Of a stretch of DNA of 64,000 nucleotides, positions 1-8,821 are shown in pieces. The first letter of the stretch is position 1; every line of letters starts with the position of its first letter. Source of the stretch: Clostridia bacterium (GTDB taxonomy: Bacteria > Bacillota > Clostridia > Christensenellales > UBA1242). The position numbers and the translations under genes are program-made. The notes below the pieces were generated by a model. That model was not told where the DNA came from. It searched no databases and saw nothing but the letters and a program-made list of their open reading frames with translations. The stretch lies in NCBI GenBank assembly GCA_022793335.1, contig JAAWCQ010000009.1, positions 62,001 to 126,000 on the forward strand, read 5' to 3'.

Positions 1-2
1 AT

Positions 3-1004
3 GTTGAATTTACTGCTGAGCAGACAAGTGAGCTTTTCTTTAAGACTTTCAAGGGTTATGACCTTTATGAGCGCATCAACAAGATTGCTTGGCAATATGC
101 AATGTATTTCACAGAAAAAAGACATTATTCAAAAGAACAAAACAGAGCTTTAAAAGAGCGTTTTAAAAACATCCTATACAAATTTTTGCCTGTGAGAGAT
201 ACAGATAAGGTTTTTGAGATATTTATGGCAAGAGAGGGCTATAAAGTTTCTAAAAATAAGAAAATAAGTTATATGGATAAAGGCACCTTCATGGCAATCA
301 AGCATTTTATCTATGGAATAGACCACGATTTCTCAGCAAAATATCTCATTATTGATGAAATGCAAGATTTCACCCCTGTTGACTTTTATATGTTTAAAAA
401 GATTTGGGCTTGTCCTAAAATTATGGTTGGCGATGTCCATCAATGCATTGAAAAAAATGTGACTGATGAATATCTTACAATCACTGCAGACTTTTTGGGC
501 TGCAAACTGCTCAAGCTTAACAAAACTTATCGTTCTACTAAGGAAATTGCAAAATTTGCAAACCACCTTGTTGGACTTGATAATATTGAATTTGTAAACA
601 GAAGCGGAAGTGAGCCTGCAATTTATCAAACTGAAAACCAAGCAAAAGCTATTAAAGAAATAATTGAAAAAGAGTGCAAAAATCTTGAACACATTGCAAT
701 CGTTTGCAAATGCCACAAAGAAGCTGAATTATTGCACAAAAAACTTCATGAAATCATTGATTGCAAATTGCTTGTAAATCCAGAAGACTACTCAAGTCGT
801 GTGCTTATCACCTCTTGTGCAACCGCGAAAGGCATTGAATTTGATGCTGTAATTATTCCAAACTGCGACAACGAAAACTATCGAAACACAGTTGATAAGA
901 ATATTATCTATGTATCAAGCACTCGTGCCCTTCACAAACTCTACTTTACTTGCAGCAAAACACCTTCAACTTTCATTAAAGACCTTAATGTGATAAATTG
1001 TTAA
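3..1004 (+). CDS. UvrD/HelD-like superfamily 1 helicase, C-terminal part (5' truncated by window edge)
   Basis: The frame is open from base 3, so the start lies outside the window; the methionine at 102 is internal. The 333 visible residues hold the second half of an SF1A helicase. The Walker B motif reads IIDEMQDF, motif III-like GDVHQCI, motif IV-like LNKTYRSTKEI, and motifs V/VI TAKGIEFDAVIIP and YVSSTRALHKL. The family unwinds DNA with ATP, or in HelD removes stalled RNA polymerase. The short spacing and a C-terminus ending soon after motif VI resemble HelD/UvrD_C_2 types more than full UvrD/PcrA, but Walker A is not visible, so the subtype is open. It is followed by 621 bases without a gene. 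Confidence 0.85.
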   Translation, partial: VEFTAEQTSELFFKTFKGYDLYERINKIAWQYAMYFTEKRHYSKEQNRALKERFKNILYKFLPVRDTDKVFEIFMAREGYKVSKNKKISYMDKGTFMAIKHFIYGIDHDFSAKYLIIDEMQDFTPVDFYMFKKIWACPKIMVGDVHQCIEKNVTDEYLTITADFLGCKLLKLNKTYRSTKEIAKFANHLVGLDNIEFVNRSGSEPAIYQTENQAKAIKEIIEKECKNLEHIAIVCKCHKEAELLHKKLHEIIDCKLLVNPEDYSSRVLITSCATAKGIEFDAVIIPNCDNENYRNTVDKNIIYVSSTRALHKLYFTCSKTPSTFIKDLNVINC

Positions 1005-1625
1005 GTTTTGCTGGAAATATTTGCAAAAATCGCAAAATTTCAATGAAAACAACTTAAATTTTATAAAAAATTCTTGCTGGCGGGCTGTTTAAAAAAAGTT
1101 TGTCCAGCAAGATTATATTTGTAAATAATTTTACAAAATAAAAACCAAAAATATTCATTAAATATACAAATATTCACCACTTTCGTATTTTTATACATTT
1201 TGGCTTATAAATAACTCGGACATGATTATATAAACATAATCTTATATCAAATTTTGACACAAATTTTTCATTAAAATTACACACAACTTGAAAATTTATT
1301 AAAAAAAGATGGCAAAAATAGCCAAATTTTTAAAAATTTGTGTGTGTAAATGTGTATAACTTAGGGAGTTATCCACATAAATAGCCAAAATGAATAAAAA
1401 TTAACACAAATGTATAAATATTTACTTGTGTAAATGTGGATAACTTTATGGGTATAACTTTTTTGGAAAAAATGCTGTTTTTACCCATTTTTTATCTTAT
1501 AAATGAAATAAAGTATATAGGAAAGCAAAGTCAAATTTTGATTTTTTATTTATAATTAAACTGAAAAAATCAAAAATTATGCAAATTAGCTTTCTTTAAT
1601 AGAATATTTGAAAAAAGGAGAATTT
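1005..1625. other. Gene-free AT-rich region with a cluster of DnaA-box-like 9-mers
   Basis: No convincing reading frame is present. Two perfect DnaA boxes are seen: TTATCCACA at 1369-1377 and its reverse complement at 1435-1443. TGTGTATAA at 1351-1359 also fits TTATNCACA. Weaker versions are TTACACACA at 1277-1285 and TGTGTGTAA at 1341-1349. The surrounding sequence is almost pure A/T, as expected of an unwinding element. This could be an origin, a DnaA-titration site or a DnaA-regulated promoter for hisS. No dnaA, dnaN, rpmH or parA lies nearby, so an origin is not established. Confidence 0.5.
1072..1112 (+). terminator. Inverted repeat behind the helicase gene, possible weak terminator
   Basis: TCTTGCTGG (1072-1080) pairs perfectly with CCAGCAAGA (1104-1112) across a 23-base loop. 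The following bases are TTATATTT rather than a clean T-run, so termination is plausible but not certain. Confidence 0.35.
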
Positions 1626-2945
1626 ATGAGCGAGAAAAAACTGATTACTCCTCGAAAATTGTCAGGCTTTATGGAACTTGAGCCAAGCAAGCAGATGATA
1701 TTTGACCAGATGAAAGAAAAAATCAAATCTGTATATCAAAAATTTGCTTTTATGCCTCTAGATACCCCTGTTTTAGAGCTTAGCGAAATCCTTCTTGCAA
1801 AGTCTGGCGGAGAGATTGACAAAGAGCTTTACGCTTTCACAAAAGGCGACACTGCTGTTTGTATGAGATATGACCTCACCGTTCCACTTGCAAGATTTGT
1901 GGCTATGAATGAGCCAAACCTCACCTTCCCTTTCAAGCGTTATCAAATAGGAAAGGTATTTAGAGGCGAGCGCGCTCAAAAAGGCCGTTTCAGAGAATTT
2001 ATTCAATGCGACGCCGATATTGTAGGGCTTGAAAAACTTCCTTGCATTGCTGATGCAGAATGTTTAAACCTTGCATATCAAGTTTTCAACGAGTTAAATC
2101 TCAACATTGTCATTCACATTTCAAATAGAAATATTTTGTTTGGATATTGTGAAGGCTTGGGGCTTGAGAGCCTCACCCTTGATATTCTCGTCATTCTTGA
2201 CAAACTCGGCAAAATTGGCAAAGAAAACGCCCTAGAAGAGCTTGTAAAGCTTGGCATAGACAATGACAAGGCACAGAAGCTTATTGCCATTACAATGGAA
2301 TGTGGGCAGTTTGAAGAGGTTATTCAAAACATCGAAAGCTTAAGCGACAATGAAACCTATCAAAAAGGCGTAAAAGAGCTTAAAGAGGTATTCTCTTATT
2401 TAAATGCTTATGGATTAAATAAAGACAATTACCTTCTTGACATAGGCATCATTCGAGGACACAACTATTATACTGGCACTGTATTTGAAGCGGTAATGAC
2501 CTCTCATCCAGAATTTGGTGCTGTATGCGCTGGTGGAAGATATGACAATCTTGCTGGTTATTATTCACCAAAGAATATGCCAGGAGTTGGCGTAAGCATA
2601 GGTCTTACCCGCCTATTCGACCTGCTTGATAAAAATGACATGTTGCCAAACTTTAAGAAAACCAATATCGATTTGCAAATTATACCGCTTGGAGACACCC
2701 TTCTAAGTTGCCTTCAACTTCAAGCATATTTCCAAAAAGAAATAGTTTGTGATATAAACTATGATGAGCGTTCTTTTAAGGGAAAAATGAAAGAAGCAAA
2801 CAAGCGTGAAATACCTTTCATTTTAATCGTTGGCGAAAATGAAGTTGAAAGTGGAATGTATTCGCTGAAAAACATGACTACTAGTGAGCAATTTACTCTT
2901 ACCAAAGAAGAGTGCCTTGCAAAAATCAAAGAGCTTCAAAAATAG
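1626..2945 (+). CDS. hisS: Histidyl-tRNA synthetase
   Basis: Cytosolic class II synthetase that charges tRNA-His with histidine. The start at 1626 follows AAGGAG with six-base spacing; an in-frame ATG at 1608 precedes the SD and was rejected. At 439 aa it has normal length. Class II motif 2 is FRGERAQKGRFREFIQ, the histidine signature is RGHNYYTGTVFEA (usually RGLDYYTG), and motif 3 is GVGVSIGLTRL. The C-terminal ~90 residues form the anticodon-binding domain, which argues against the regulatory paralogue HisZ. No T-box is seen in the upstream gap. The LD-to-HN change in the signature is mildly unusual. Confidence 0.93.
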   Translation: MSEKKLITPRKLSGFMELEPSKQMIFDQMKEKIKSVYQKFAFMPLDTPVLELSEILLAKSGGEIDKELYAFTKGDTAVCMRYDLTVPLARFVAMNEPNLTFPFKRYQIGKVFRGERAQKGRFREFIQCDADIVGLEKLPCIADAECLNLAYQVFNELNLNIVIHISNRNILFGYCEGLGLESLTLDILVILDKLGKIGKENALEELVKLGIDNDKAQKLIAITMECGQFEEVIQNIESLSDNETYQKGVKELKEVFSYLNAYGLNKDNYLLDIGIIRGHNYYTGTVFEAVMTSHPEFGAVCAGGRYDNLAGYYSPKNMPGVGVSIGLTRLFDLLDKNDMLPNFKKTNIDLQIIPLGDTLLSCLQLQAYFQKEIVCDINYDERSFKGKMKEANKREIPFILIVGENEVESGMYSLKNMTTSEQFTLTKEECLAKIKELQK

Positions 2946-2946
2946 A

Positions 2947-2977
2947 AAAAAGAGTTTCTAAAATGAAACTCTTTTTT
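2947..2977. terminator. Bidirectional intrinsic terminator between hisS and the DegV gene
   Basis: A 12-bp perfect stem, AAAAAGAGTTTC with GAAACTCTTTTT, closes a TAAAAT loop and has A- and T-runs on either side. It can serve both convergent genes. Confidence 0.9.
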
Positions 2978-3066
2978 GTTAAACTTTATCGTTTTATATT
3001 TATCGTTTTTTATTATAAAATTGTGTTTTTATATTCTGCCGATTTTTTTTGCAGTTAAAAATATTC

Positions 3067-3936
3067 TTATTTTCCACTTGCAAAAATTGCAATCGTTTCA
3101 GGACCGCAGTGACAGCCCATTGTTCTGTCAATATAGTCAATCTCAACAGTTTTATTTTTCATATTATCATTGATAAACTTCTCAAGCTCTTTTGCCTCTT
3201 GAAGCTGGTTTGTATGACCAATAAAAATTGTCTCTTCTTTTTCTAAGTCAGCATTCTTCAAAAGGTATTCTTTAAGTGTTGCAAGAGCTTTCTTTCTGCC
3301 AATGGTTTTTGCCAAGACTTTAAGTTTTCCATTTTCATCAGCGGCTATAATCGGCGAAAGTTTTAAAAGGCTTCCAATTCCTGCCACTACTTTATTAAGC
3401 CTGCCCAGTCTGCACAAATAGATTAAGTCACCTGGAACAAATAATGAAATAATTTTTAAGCCATTTTTATCAAGAATATTGAATATTTCCTCAGCAGATT
3501 TGCCTTCGTTTGCAAGCCTCACACCCTCTTGAACAACTTTGCCAAGTCCGTTTCCGCCTGTAAGTGAATCAGCAACCCAAATCTTTTTGCCATACTTTTC
3601 ATTGATTTCATCGGCAGCAAGGCGAACATTATTATAAGAAGAGCTCAGACCGCTGGAAAGGCCAATATAGACTACATCCACCCCTTCTGCTGCATATTTT
3701 TCAAATAGGTCGATTGCATCTTGGATATTGACACAACCTGTTGATATATTTTTCACATTTTTTAAGTTTTCAAAAAATTGTTCATTGCTCTCTTCAAAAG
3801 CGTCAAAGCCTATAAATAATTTTTCTTCAAGCATAAAAGTGTTTTGAAGATAATCCACACCCATTTTTTCCAATCTATCTTTAGTAAGACTGCAACAGGT
3901 ATCAGTGATAATTTTTACTTTATTTTGTGAATTCAT
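3067..3936 (-). CDS. DegV family fatty-acid-binding protein (FakB-like)
   Basis: DegV proteins bind a free fatty acid and present it to the kinase FakA, feeding exogenous fatty acids into phospholipid synthesis. The 289-aa protein has the family layout: N-terminal KIITDTCCSLTKDRLEK, the central IGLSSGLSSSYNN loop that contacts the lipid carboxylate, and a C-terminal domain with GRLNKVVAGIGSLLKLSPII and FIGHTNQ. Length is normal. An AAGGAGT SD precedes ATG 3936. It is a single gene, convergent with hisS and divergent from the XRE gene at 4155. No FakA gene is in the window. The lipid bound cannot be told from sequence. Confidence 0.9.
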   Translation of the reverse strand: MNSQNKVKIITDTCCSLTKDRLEKMGVDYLQNTFMLEEKLFIGFDAFEESNEQFFENLKNVKNISTGCVNIQDAIDLFEKYAAEGVDVVYIGLSSGLSSSYNNVRLAADEINEKYGKKIWVADSLTGGNGLGKVVQEGVRLANEGKSAEEIFNILDKNGLKIISLFVPGDLIYLCRLGRLNKVVAGIGSLLKLSPIIAADENGKLKVLAKTIGRKKALATLKEYLLKNADLEKEETIFIGHTNQLQEAKELEKFINDNMKNKTVEIDYIDRTMGCHCGPETIAIFASGK

Positions 3937-4020
3937 TTTTTACTCCTTAATTTTCTTTTGAATTTTTTGATTTTATCCACAATTAAAAATCATAAATATT
4001 TTACAATCAAACCATTGTAC

Positions 4021-4138
4021 TTTCAAGCGAAGTTGATTTTTTTATTCTAAAAGCACTCTGGCGATTTCGCTTTTAAAGAGAAAATGGTATTTTTTAACAC
4101 AAAATCATGCTTTTTGAATTGATTTTTCAAGCGAAATC
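4021..4138. promoter_or_regulatory. Three copies of an AAGCGAA(A) element upstream of the XRE gene
   Basis: TTTCAAGCGAA occurs at 4021-4031 and 4125-4135. The 10-mer AAGCGAAATC at 4129-4138 recurs inverted as GATTTCGCTT at 4063-4072. The last direct copy fills the spacer of the predicted promoter at 4119-4147. This layout suits operators for the HTH protein encoded immediately downstream (autoregulation); the assignment is inferred. Confidence 0.45.
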
Positions 4139-4147
4139 TGTTAAAAT
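4119..4147 (+). promoter_or_regulatory. SigA-type promoter of the membrane XRE gene (apparently leaderless)
   Basis: TTGATT (4119-4124), 17-bp spacer, TAAAAT (4142-4147). The ATG lies seven bases after the -10, so transcription would begin at or next to the start codon, and no SD is present. Confidence 0.6.
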
Positions 4148-4154
4148 AGCCTAA

Positions 4155-4835
4155 ATGGAAGATAAAGAAATCATTGCGGCAAACCTAGTCAAATATCGAA
4201 AAAGTGCTGGGCTTAGTCAACTTGAGCTTGCAAAAAAGCTTAATTACAGCAATAAAAATATAAGCAAATGGGAAAATGGGGACACCACCCCAAGCGTTTT
4301 TACACTCAAAGAAATTGCAACGCTTTATGGAATTACAATTGACGACCTCTTAAAAGAAGATTTACTTCATGAAGATGTCGTTGATGAAAAGCATAAAATT
4401 TTAGAAAAGCGCAGAAAAACTATTTTCCGCATTGCCATGCTTTTGCTGGCAAATGCCATCATGTTTGCTGTCGGGAGTGTTGTGATTTATATTCTCGGCA
4501 CAGCAAATGTTCTTACATTCAACAAGTGGCTTATGTATCTTTATATTACACCGCTTTCTTTCTTAAGCATATTCATCTACATAAGGGTGCTTTATAATGT
4601 GGTAGAGCCTGTCAGTTTGTCTATCTTTGGCTGGCTTATTTGCGTGAGCATTTATGTTTCTTTAATGCAAGTTGAAAATATAAAGTTTATCTTTCTCTTA
4701 GGTGCCGCTTATCAAGTGCTTGCAATAAGCATTGCCCTACTTGTTAATCTAAAGCTTTTCAGCAAAATTAAATCAAGAATTAAAAGGCTTCAGCAAAATA
4801 AAAAAGACAAGCAAAAAGTAGATAAAGCTGAATAA
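4155..4835 (+). CDS. XRE-family HTH protein with a C-terminal membrane domain
   Basis: Residues ~6-62 form an HTH_3 domain (LVKYRKSAGLSQLELAKKL, then NKNISKWENGDTTPS). Residues ~94-205 contain about four hydrophobic segments, followed by a Lys-rich tail. The family type is a membrane-tethered DNA-binding regulator; the ligand or signal is unknown. The 226-aa gene has no SD, and its ATG sits seven bases behind a predicted -10, suggesting a leaderless mRNA. Repeated AAGCGAA elements in the promoter suggest autoregulation. It ends 34 bases before uvrC and may be cotranscribed with it, although a functional link is not obvious. Confidence 0.8.
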   Translation: MEDKEIIAANLVKYRKSAGLSQLELAKKLNYSNKNISKWENGDTTPSVFTLKEIATLYGITIDDLLKEDLLHEDVVDEKHKILEKRRKTIFRIAMLLLANAIMFAVGSVVIYILGTANVLTFNKWLMYLYITPLSFLSIFIYIRVLYNVVEPVSLSIFGWLICVSIYVSLMQVENIKFIFLLGAAYQVLAISIALLVNLKLFSKIKSRIKRLQQNKKDKQKVDKAE

Positions 4836-4869
4836 ATTTAAAAAATTATCAATTGGACATAATAAAAGC

Positions 4870-6708
4870 ATGAATGAAATAATCAGAGACAAACTTAAAA
4901 CTTTGACGACAAAACCTGGCGTTTATGTTATGCGTGATTGCGACGGCGTCGTCATTTATGTTGGAAAGGCAAAAAATCTCAAGAATCGAGTAAGTCAATA
5001 TTTTCGCAATAGTCCCAAGCCAAGCAAGGTGCAGGCAATGGTTGATAATGTGGCTAGTTTTGACTATTTTATTACGATGTCTGAAATGGACGCCCTTGCA
5101 CTTGAGAGCAATCTTATTAAAAAATATCAACCTTTTTATAATATTTTACTAAAAGACGGCAAGCAGTTTCCTTATATTAAAATTGATTTAAAAGATCCTT
5201 TTCCTCGCTTTGAAATTGTAAGAAAGGTAAAAAAGGACGGCGCAAAATATTTCGGCCCCTACTTTGCTGGGCTTGACGCACGAGAGATTTTAAAGACCAT
5301 AAATGCCGCATTTAAAATCAGAACATGTTCAAATAAAATTACCGAGACATCCATTGCAAAACGAGAATGCTTAAATTATTCTCTTGGTCTTTGTCTTGCC
5401 CCCTGCACCAAGCAAGTTTCAAGGCTTCAATATCTAAACGAAATTGAAAAAGCTGTGCATTTCCTTAATGGAAACGACAATGAAATTGAAGAAATTTTAC
5501 AAAAGAAAATGCTTGAAGCTTCAGAAAATGAAAACTTTGAAAATGCCATAATATTAAGAGAGCGTCTTAAAATGGTCAAAAAGCTTAAAGACCGAATTGT
5601 CGCAAACCTTCCAAAAGATGTCTCAAAAGATGTTTTTGCCTATGTTACTGACGGGCTTAGCGGAGTTATCACCTATATGGTTGTGCGAGGCGGTAAGATT
5701 TTGGGTATTATTTCTTATCCATGTATGGACGCAGAATTGGAAGAAGGTCAAACGCTATTCAATTTTATTTCTCAATATTATCAAAACATGATTGTTCCAA
5801 ACGAGATCATTCTTTCTCATGAAATAAATTCACCTGAGCTGTTGTCGGAATTTTTGGGCAAAAAAATCAATTTTATTACCAACCCGCATGGGATAAACAA
5901 AAATTTACTTGATATGGCAAAGGAAAATGCCAAAGAGTATCTTGAAAAACATATCGAAAAAGACAGGCTTAAATATAACAATACTTTGGGCGCTTTAAAG
6001 GTTTTGCAAGAAAAACTTAATTTAAAAGAGCTTCCACTTAGAATGGAATGTTATGATATTTCAAATATAAGTGGAACAAACAAAGTTTGCTCTATGGTTG
6101 TGTTTAAAAATGGTGAGCCAAGCAAGAAAGATTACAGGAAATTTAAAATCAAGACAGTTAAGGGCTCAAACGACTTTGCCTCGCTTGAAGAAGCTTTGAC
6201 AAGGCGTCTTAAGAGATTTAAGGAACAAAATGGCGAAAGCTTTAAAGAAAAGCCTAATCTTCTTGTAATTGACGGTGGCAAAGGTCAACTATCATCATGT
6301 TTTGAAATTCTTACAAAAATGAATTTGCAAGATGATATTCAAATGATAAGTCTTGCAAAGCGAATTGAAGAGGTTTTTCATCCAAACAACAGCCTTCCTA
6401 CCCTATTAAAACCTGGCTCAGCCGAGCTTAAACTCTTGCAACGGATAAGAGATGAGGCGCACCGCTTTGCAATCACCTTTCACAGAGATATTCGACTTAA
6501 AAAACAAACTAAATCAGTGCTTGACGAAATTGAAGGCATTGGGCCAAAGAAAAGAGATGCTCTTTTAAAGGCTTTTGGCACAAGTGAGAATATTGCAAAA
6601 CTTGACATTGAAATGTTGACTACTCTTCCTGAAATAAGCCCCGCTCTTGCGGCAAACATCCATAAATATTTCAAAACTCACCCTATTGACAACAGTCCTG
6701 AAGAATAA
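4870..6708 (+). CDS. uvrC: UvrABC excinuclease subunit C
   Basis: Cuts on both sides of a lesion during nucleotide excision repair with UvrA and UvrB. At 612 aa the length is typical. Domains in order: GIY-YIG nuclease (~14-95, with GVYVMRDCDGVVIYVGKAKN); a Cys cluster (~168-185, CLNYSLGLCLAPC); UVR motif (~205-240); RNase H-like endonuclease domain (~385-540, including YDISNISGT and LLVIDGGKGQL); and a helix-hairpin-helix tail (IEGIGPKKRDALLKAFG). No SD is visible. CATAAT at 4858-4863 lies six bases before ATG 4870, so this may be another leaderless start, though no good -35 was found. Otherwise it is read through from the XRE gene. Confidence 0.95.
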   Translation: MNEIIRDKLKTLTTKPGVYVMRDCDGVVIYVGKAKNLKNRVSQYFRNSPKPSKVQAMVDNVASFDYFITMSEMDALALESNLIKKYQPFYNILLKDGKQFPYIKIDLKDPFPRFEIVRKVKKDGAKYFGPYFAGLDAREILKTINAAFKIRTCSNKITETSIAKRECLNYSLGLCLAPCTKQVSRLQYLNEIEKAVHFLNGNDNEIEEILQKKMLEASENENFENAIILRERLKMVKKLKDRIVANLPKDVSKDVFAYVTDGLSGVITYMVVRGGKILGIISYPCMDAELEEGQTLFNFISQYYQNMIVPNEIILSHEINSPELLSEFLGKKINFITNPHGINKNLLDMAKENAKEYLEKHIEKDRLKYNNTLGALKVLQEKLNLKELPLRMECYDISNISGTNKVCSMVVFKNGEPSKKDYRKFKIKTVKGSNDFASLEEALTRRLKRFKEQNGESFKEKPNLLVIDGGKGQLSSCFEILTKMNLQDDIQMISLAKRIEEVFHPNNSLPTLLKPGSAELKLLQRIRDEAHRFAITFHRDIRLKKQTKSVLDEIEGIGPKKRDALLKAFGTSENIAKLDIEMLTTLPEISPALAANIHKYFKTHPIDNSPEE

Positions 6709-6775
6709 ACTTGAGTTTTCAAAAGTAATGTTGAATAAGGTTTGAAAAACCAATTTGACAAAAACAAACAAATAA

Positions 6776-6818
6776 ATATGCAGCTTAACAATTATATTAA
6801 AAAGTTGCATATTTTTTT
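6776..6818 (+). terminator. Intrinsic terminator of uvrC
   Basis: ATATGCAGCTT (6776-6786) pairs with AAGTTGCATAT (6802-6812), with one G-U pair, and is followed by a T-run. Confidence 0.75.
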
Positions 6819-6839
6819 ATTTAAAGATTTGAAAATAGT

Positions 6840-6868
6840 TTGGTAAAAAATGGATAAATTGTTATACT
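6840..6868 (+). promoter_or_regulatory. Promoter of the oxidoreductase-tmk pair
   Basis: TTGGTA (6840-6845), 17-bp spacer, TATACT (6863-6868), then an AGGAGG SD at 6876-6881 before ATG 6887. Confidence 0.5.
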
Positions 6869-6886
6869 TAATACTAGGAGGATAAA

Positions 6887-8149
6887 ATGGAAAAAATCAA
6901 AATGGTACAATATGGTTGTGGAAAAATGAGCAAGTACACAATCGGCTATGCACTTGAAAAAGGAGTTGAGCTTGTAGGTGCTTTTGACATTGACAAAAGC
7001 AAATTTGGCAAGGATGTCTCAGTTGTCCTTGAGACAAACAAACCTGTTGGCGTAAAAATTCAAGACGCAGACGAACTTGAAAAGTTTTTGGAGGAGCATG
7101 AGGTTGATGTCGCAATTGTGACAACTACAAGTCTTTTCAGCGAAAACTACCCTATCTATGAGACTTTCGCTAAGGCTGGCGTAAATGTTATATCAACTTG
7201 CGAAGAGGCGTTCTATGCTCAAAATTCAAACCCTGTTCTTGCTGCTAAGCTTGACGAAATTGCAAAAGAAAACGGCTGCACCATCTGCGGAAGCGGATAT
7301 CAAGATGTTTTTTGGGGAAACCTCATCAGCGTTTTAGCAGGTGCAACTCATAAAATAACTACAATAAGAGGAAAATCAAGCTATAATGTTGAAGATTATG
7401 GAATTTCTCTTGCAAAAGTGCATGGTGCTGGACTGACAGTTGAACAATTTCAAAAGGAAATTGCTTCTGTTGATGAAATCAGTGACGAAGAGAGAGCCAA
7501 ACTTATTCAAGAAGGAAATTATGCACCAAGTTATATGTGGAATGTAAATGGCTGGCTTTGTTCTAAGCTTGGGCTTCATGTAAAAAGACAAACTCAAAAG
7601 ACAACCCCTCATATTGCAACCGAAGATATTTACTCATCTACCCTTGATATGACAATTAAAAAGGGCGATTGCACTGGAATGAGCGCAATTGTAACTACTG
7701 AAACTGAAGAAGGCACTACAATTATCTCTGAGTGCATTGGAAAAGTTTACAGAAAAGATGAATTTGACTGCAACGATTGGACCATTGAAGGCGAGCCTTC
7801 AACCAGAGTTGTTATTGAAAGACCTGCAACTGCCGAGCTTACTTGTGCTTCAGTAATCAACCGCATTGTTGAAGTGCTTGTTGCTGAGCCTGGATATACA
7901 ACAACCGACCAGATGCCAGAAAATATATATAAATCACACAACCTTGACGAATATATCGAATATGTAGACATCTTTGATGAAGCTTGCAGATGTGGCGAGC
8001 ACGACCATTGCCATTGCGACGATGAATGTGGCTGTGGAGATGATTGTCATTGTGGTGATGAATGCGATTGCGGTGACGATTGCCATTGCGGAGAGCATCA
8101 CGGACATTGTCACGAACATTGCAATTGCAACCATGACGAAGAAGAATAA
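6887..8149 (+). CDS. 2,4-diaminopentanoate dehydrogenase-like NAD(P) oxidoreductase with a Cys/His-rich tail
   Basis: The N-terminal Rossmann fold (MVQYGCGKMSKYTIGYALEK, then VGAFDIDKSKFGKD) and the central motifs NVISTCEEAFYAQ and GSGYQDVFWGNLI match the dihydrodipicolinate-reductase-like family that includes 2,4-diaminopentanoate dehydrogenase of ornithine fermentation. Members are about 340-360 aa; this one has 420. The last ~54 residues are an extension with 15 Cys and about 11 His in CxC, CHC and CxCG units, most likely a metal-binding tail. A strong AGGAGG SD precedes ATG 6887. It probably shares an mRNA with tmk, 15 bases downstream. The substrate is uncertain, since no ornithine-pathway genes are nearby. 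Confidence 0.75.
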   Translation: MEKIKMVQYGCGKMSKYTIGYALEKGVELVGAFDIDKSKFGKDVSVVLETNKPVGVKIQDADELEKFLEEHEVDVAIVTTTSLFSENYPIYETFAKAGVNVISTCEEAFYAQNSNPVLAAKLDEIAKENGCTICGSGYQDVFWGNLISVLAGATHKITTIRGKSSYNVEDYGISLAKVHGAGLTVEQFQKEIASVDEISDEERAKLIQEGNYAPSYMWNVNGWLCSKLGLHVKRQTQKTTPHIATEDIYSSTLDMTIKKGDCTGMSAIVTTETEEGTTIISECIGKVYRKDEFDCNDWTIEGEPSTRVVIERPATAELTCASVINRIVEVLVAEPGYTTTDQMPENIYKSHNLDEYIEYVDIFDEACRCGEHDHCHCDDECGCGDDCHCGDECDCGDDCHCGEHHGHCHEHCNCNHDEEE

Positions 8150-8164
8150 AAGAAGGCTAGGCAA

Positions 8165-8803
8165 ATGAAAAAAGGACTTTTTATCACAATTGAAGGCGGA
8201 GAAGCTTGTGGAAAATCAACACAGGTGACAAAACTTAAAGAATATTTTAAAGAAAAATTTAACGAGAATGAATATCTTTTTGTAAGAGAGCCCGGTGGCA
8301 CTCCCCTTGCAGAAGAAATAAGAAAACTTCTCTTAAATTACACAGAGGATAAGCCTCTGCCAATGACTGAGCTTTTGCTCTTTTGTGCGGCAAGGTGTCA
8401 GATAAGCAATAATAAGATTATTCCAGCGTTAAATGAAGGAAAAATTGTCATAGCTGACAGATTTTATGATTCTACACTTGCCTATCAAGGTGAAGCAAGA
8501 GGGATTATGAACAAGTCAGAGCTTCTTCAACTTACTCATCTTATAATTGGAGAGTTGAAACCTGACCTCACCTTCTATTTAAAACTTGCACCAGAGGAAG
8601 CGTTTAAACGCAAAAGCAAGTGCAATGAAGCACTTGACCGCATTGAAAGTGAAGGGCTTGAATTTCATCAAGCTGTAGCAAGAGGTTATGACTTCGTCGC
8701 TGAAGTTGAAAAAGACCGCTTCTGCATAATTGATGCAGCACTTTCACCTGACGAAATCTTTGATATTATTAAAAAAGAAATTGAAGAGCGTCTTGGTAAA
8801 TAA
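8165..8803 (+). CDS. tmk: Thymidylate kinase
   Basis: Phosphorylates dTMP to dTDP for DNA synthesis. The 212 aa are typical. The P-loop is GGEACGKST (~11-19), the dTMP-binding segment VREPGGTPLAEEIR, and the DR(Y/F)-type motif ADRFYDSTLAYQG. The DnaX and HolB genes that often follow tmk are absent. The SD is weak (GAAGG). It lies 15 bases after the oxidoreductase and is probably cotranscribed with it; it is followed by a strong shared terminator. Confidence 0.94.
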   Translation: MKKGLFITIEGGEACGKSTQVTKLKEYFKEKFNENEYLFVREPGGTPLAEEIRKLLLNYTEDKPLPMTELLLFCAARCQISNNKIIPALNEGKIVIADRFYDSTLAYQGEARGIMNKSELLQLTHLIIGELKPDLTFYLKLAPEEAFKRKSKCNEALDRIESEGLEFHQAVARGYDFVAEVEKDRFCIIDAALSPDEIFDIIKKEIEERLGK

Positions 8804-8821
8804 TTTTAAATAAAATTATTC

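Noticed and set aside
1005..1625. T-box leader for hisS
   Set aside because: No AGGGTGG-type T-box core or specifier stem could be found upstream of the gene.
8110..8301. Long open frames opposite the Cys/His-rich tail and the LRR genes
   Set aside because: They are compositional shadows of repetitive coding sequence; they lack SDs and recognisable proteins.
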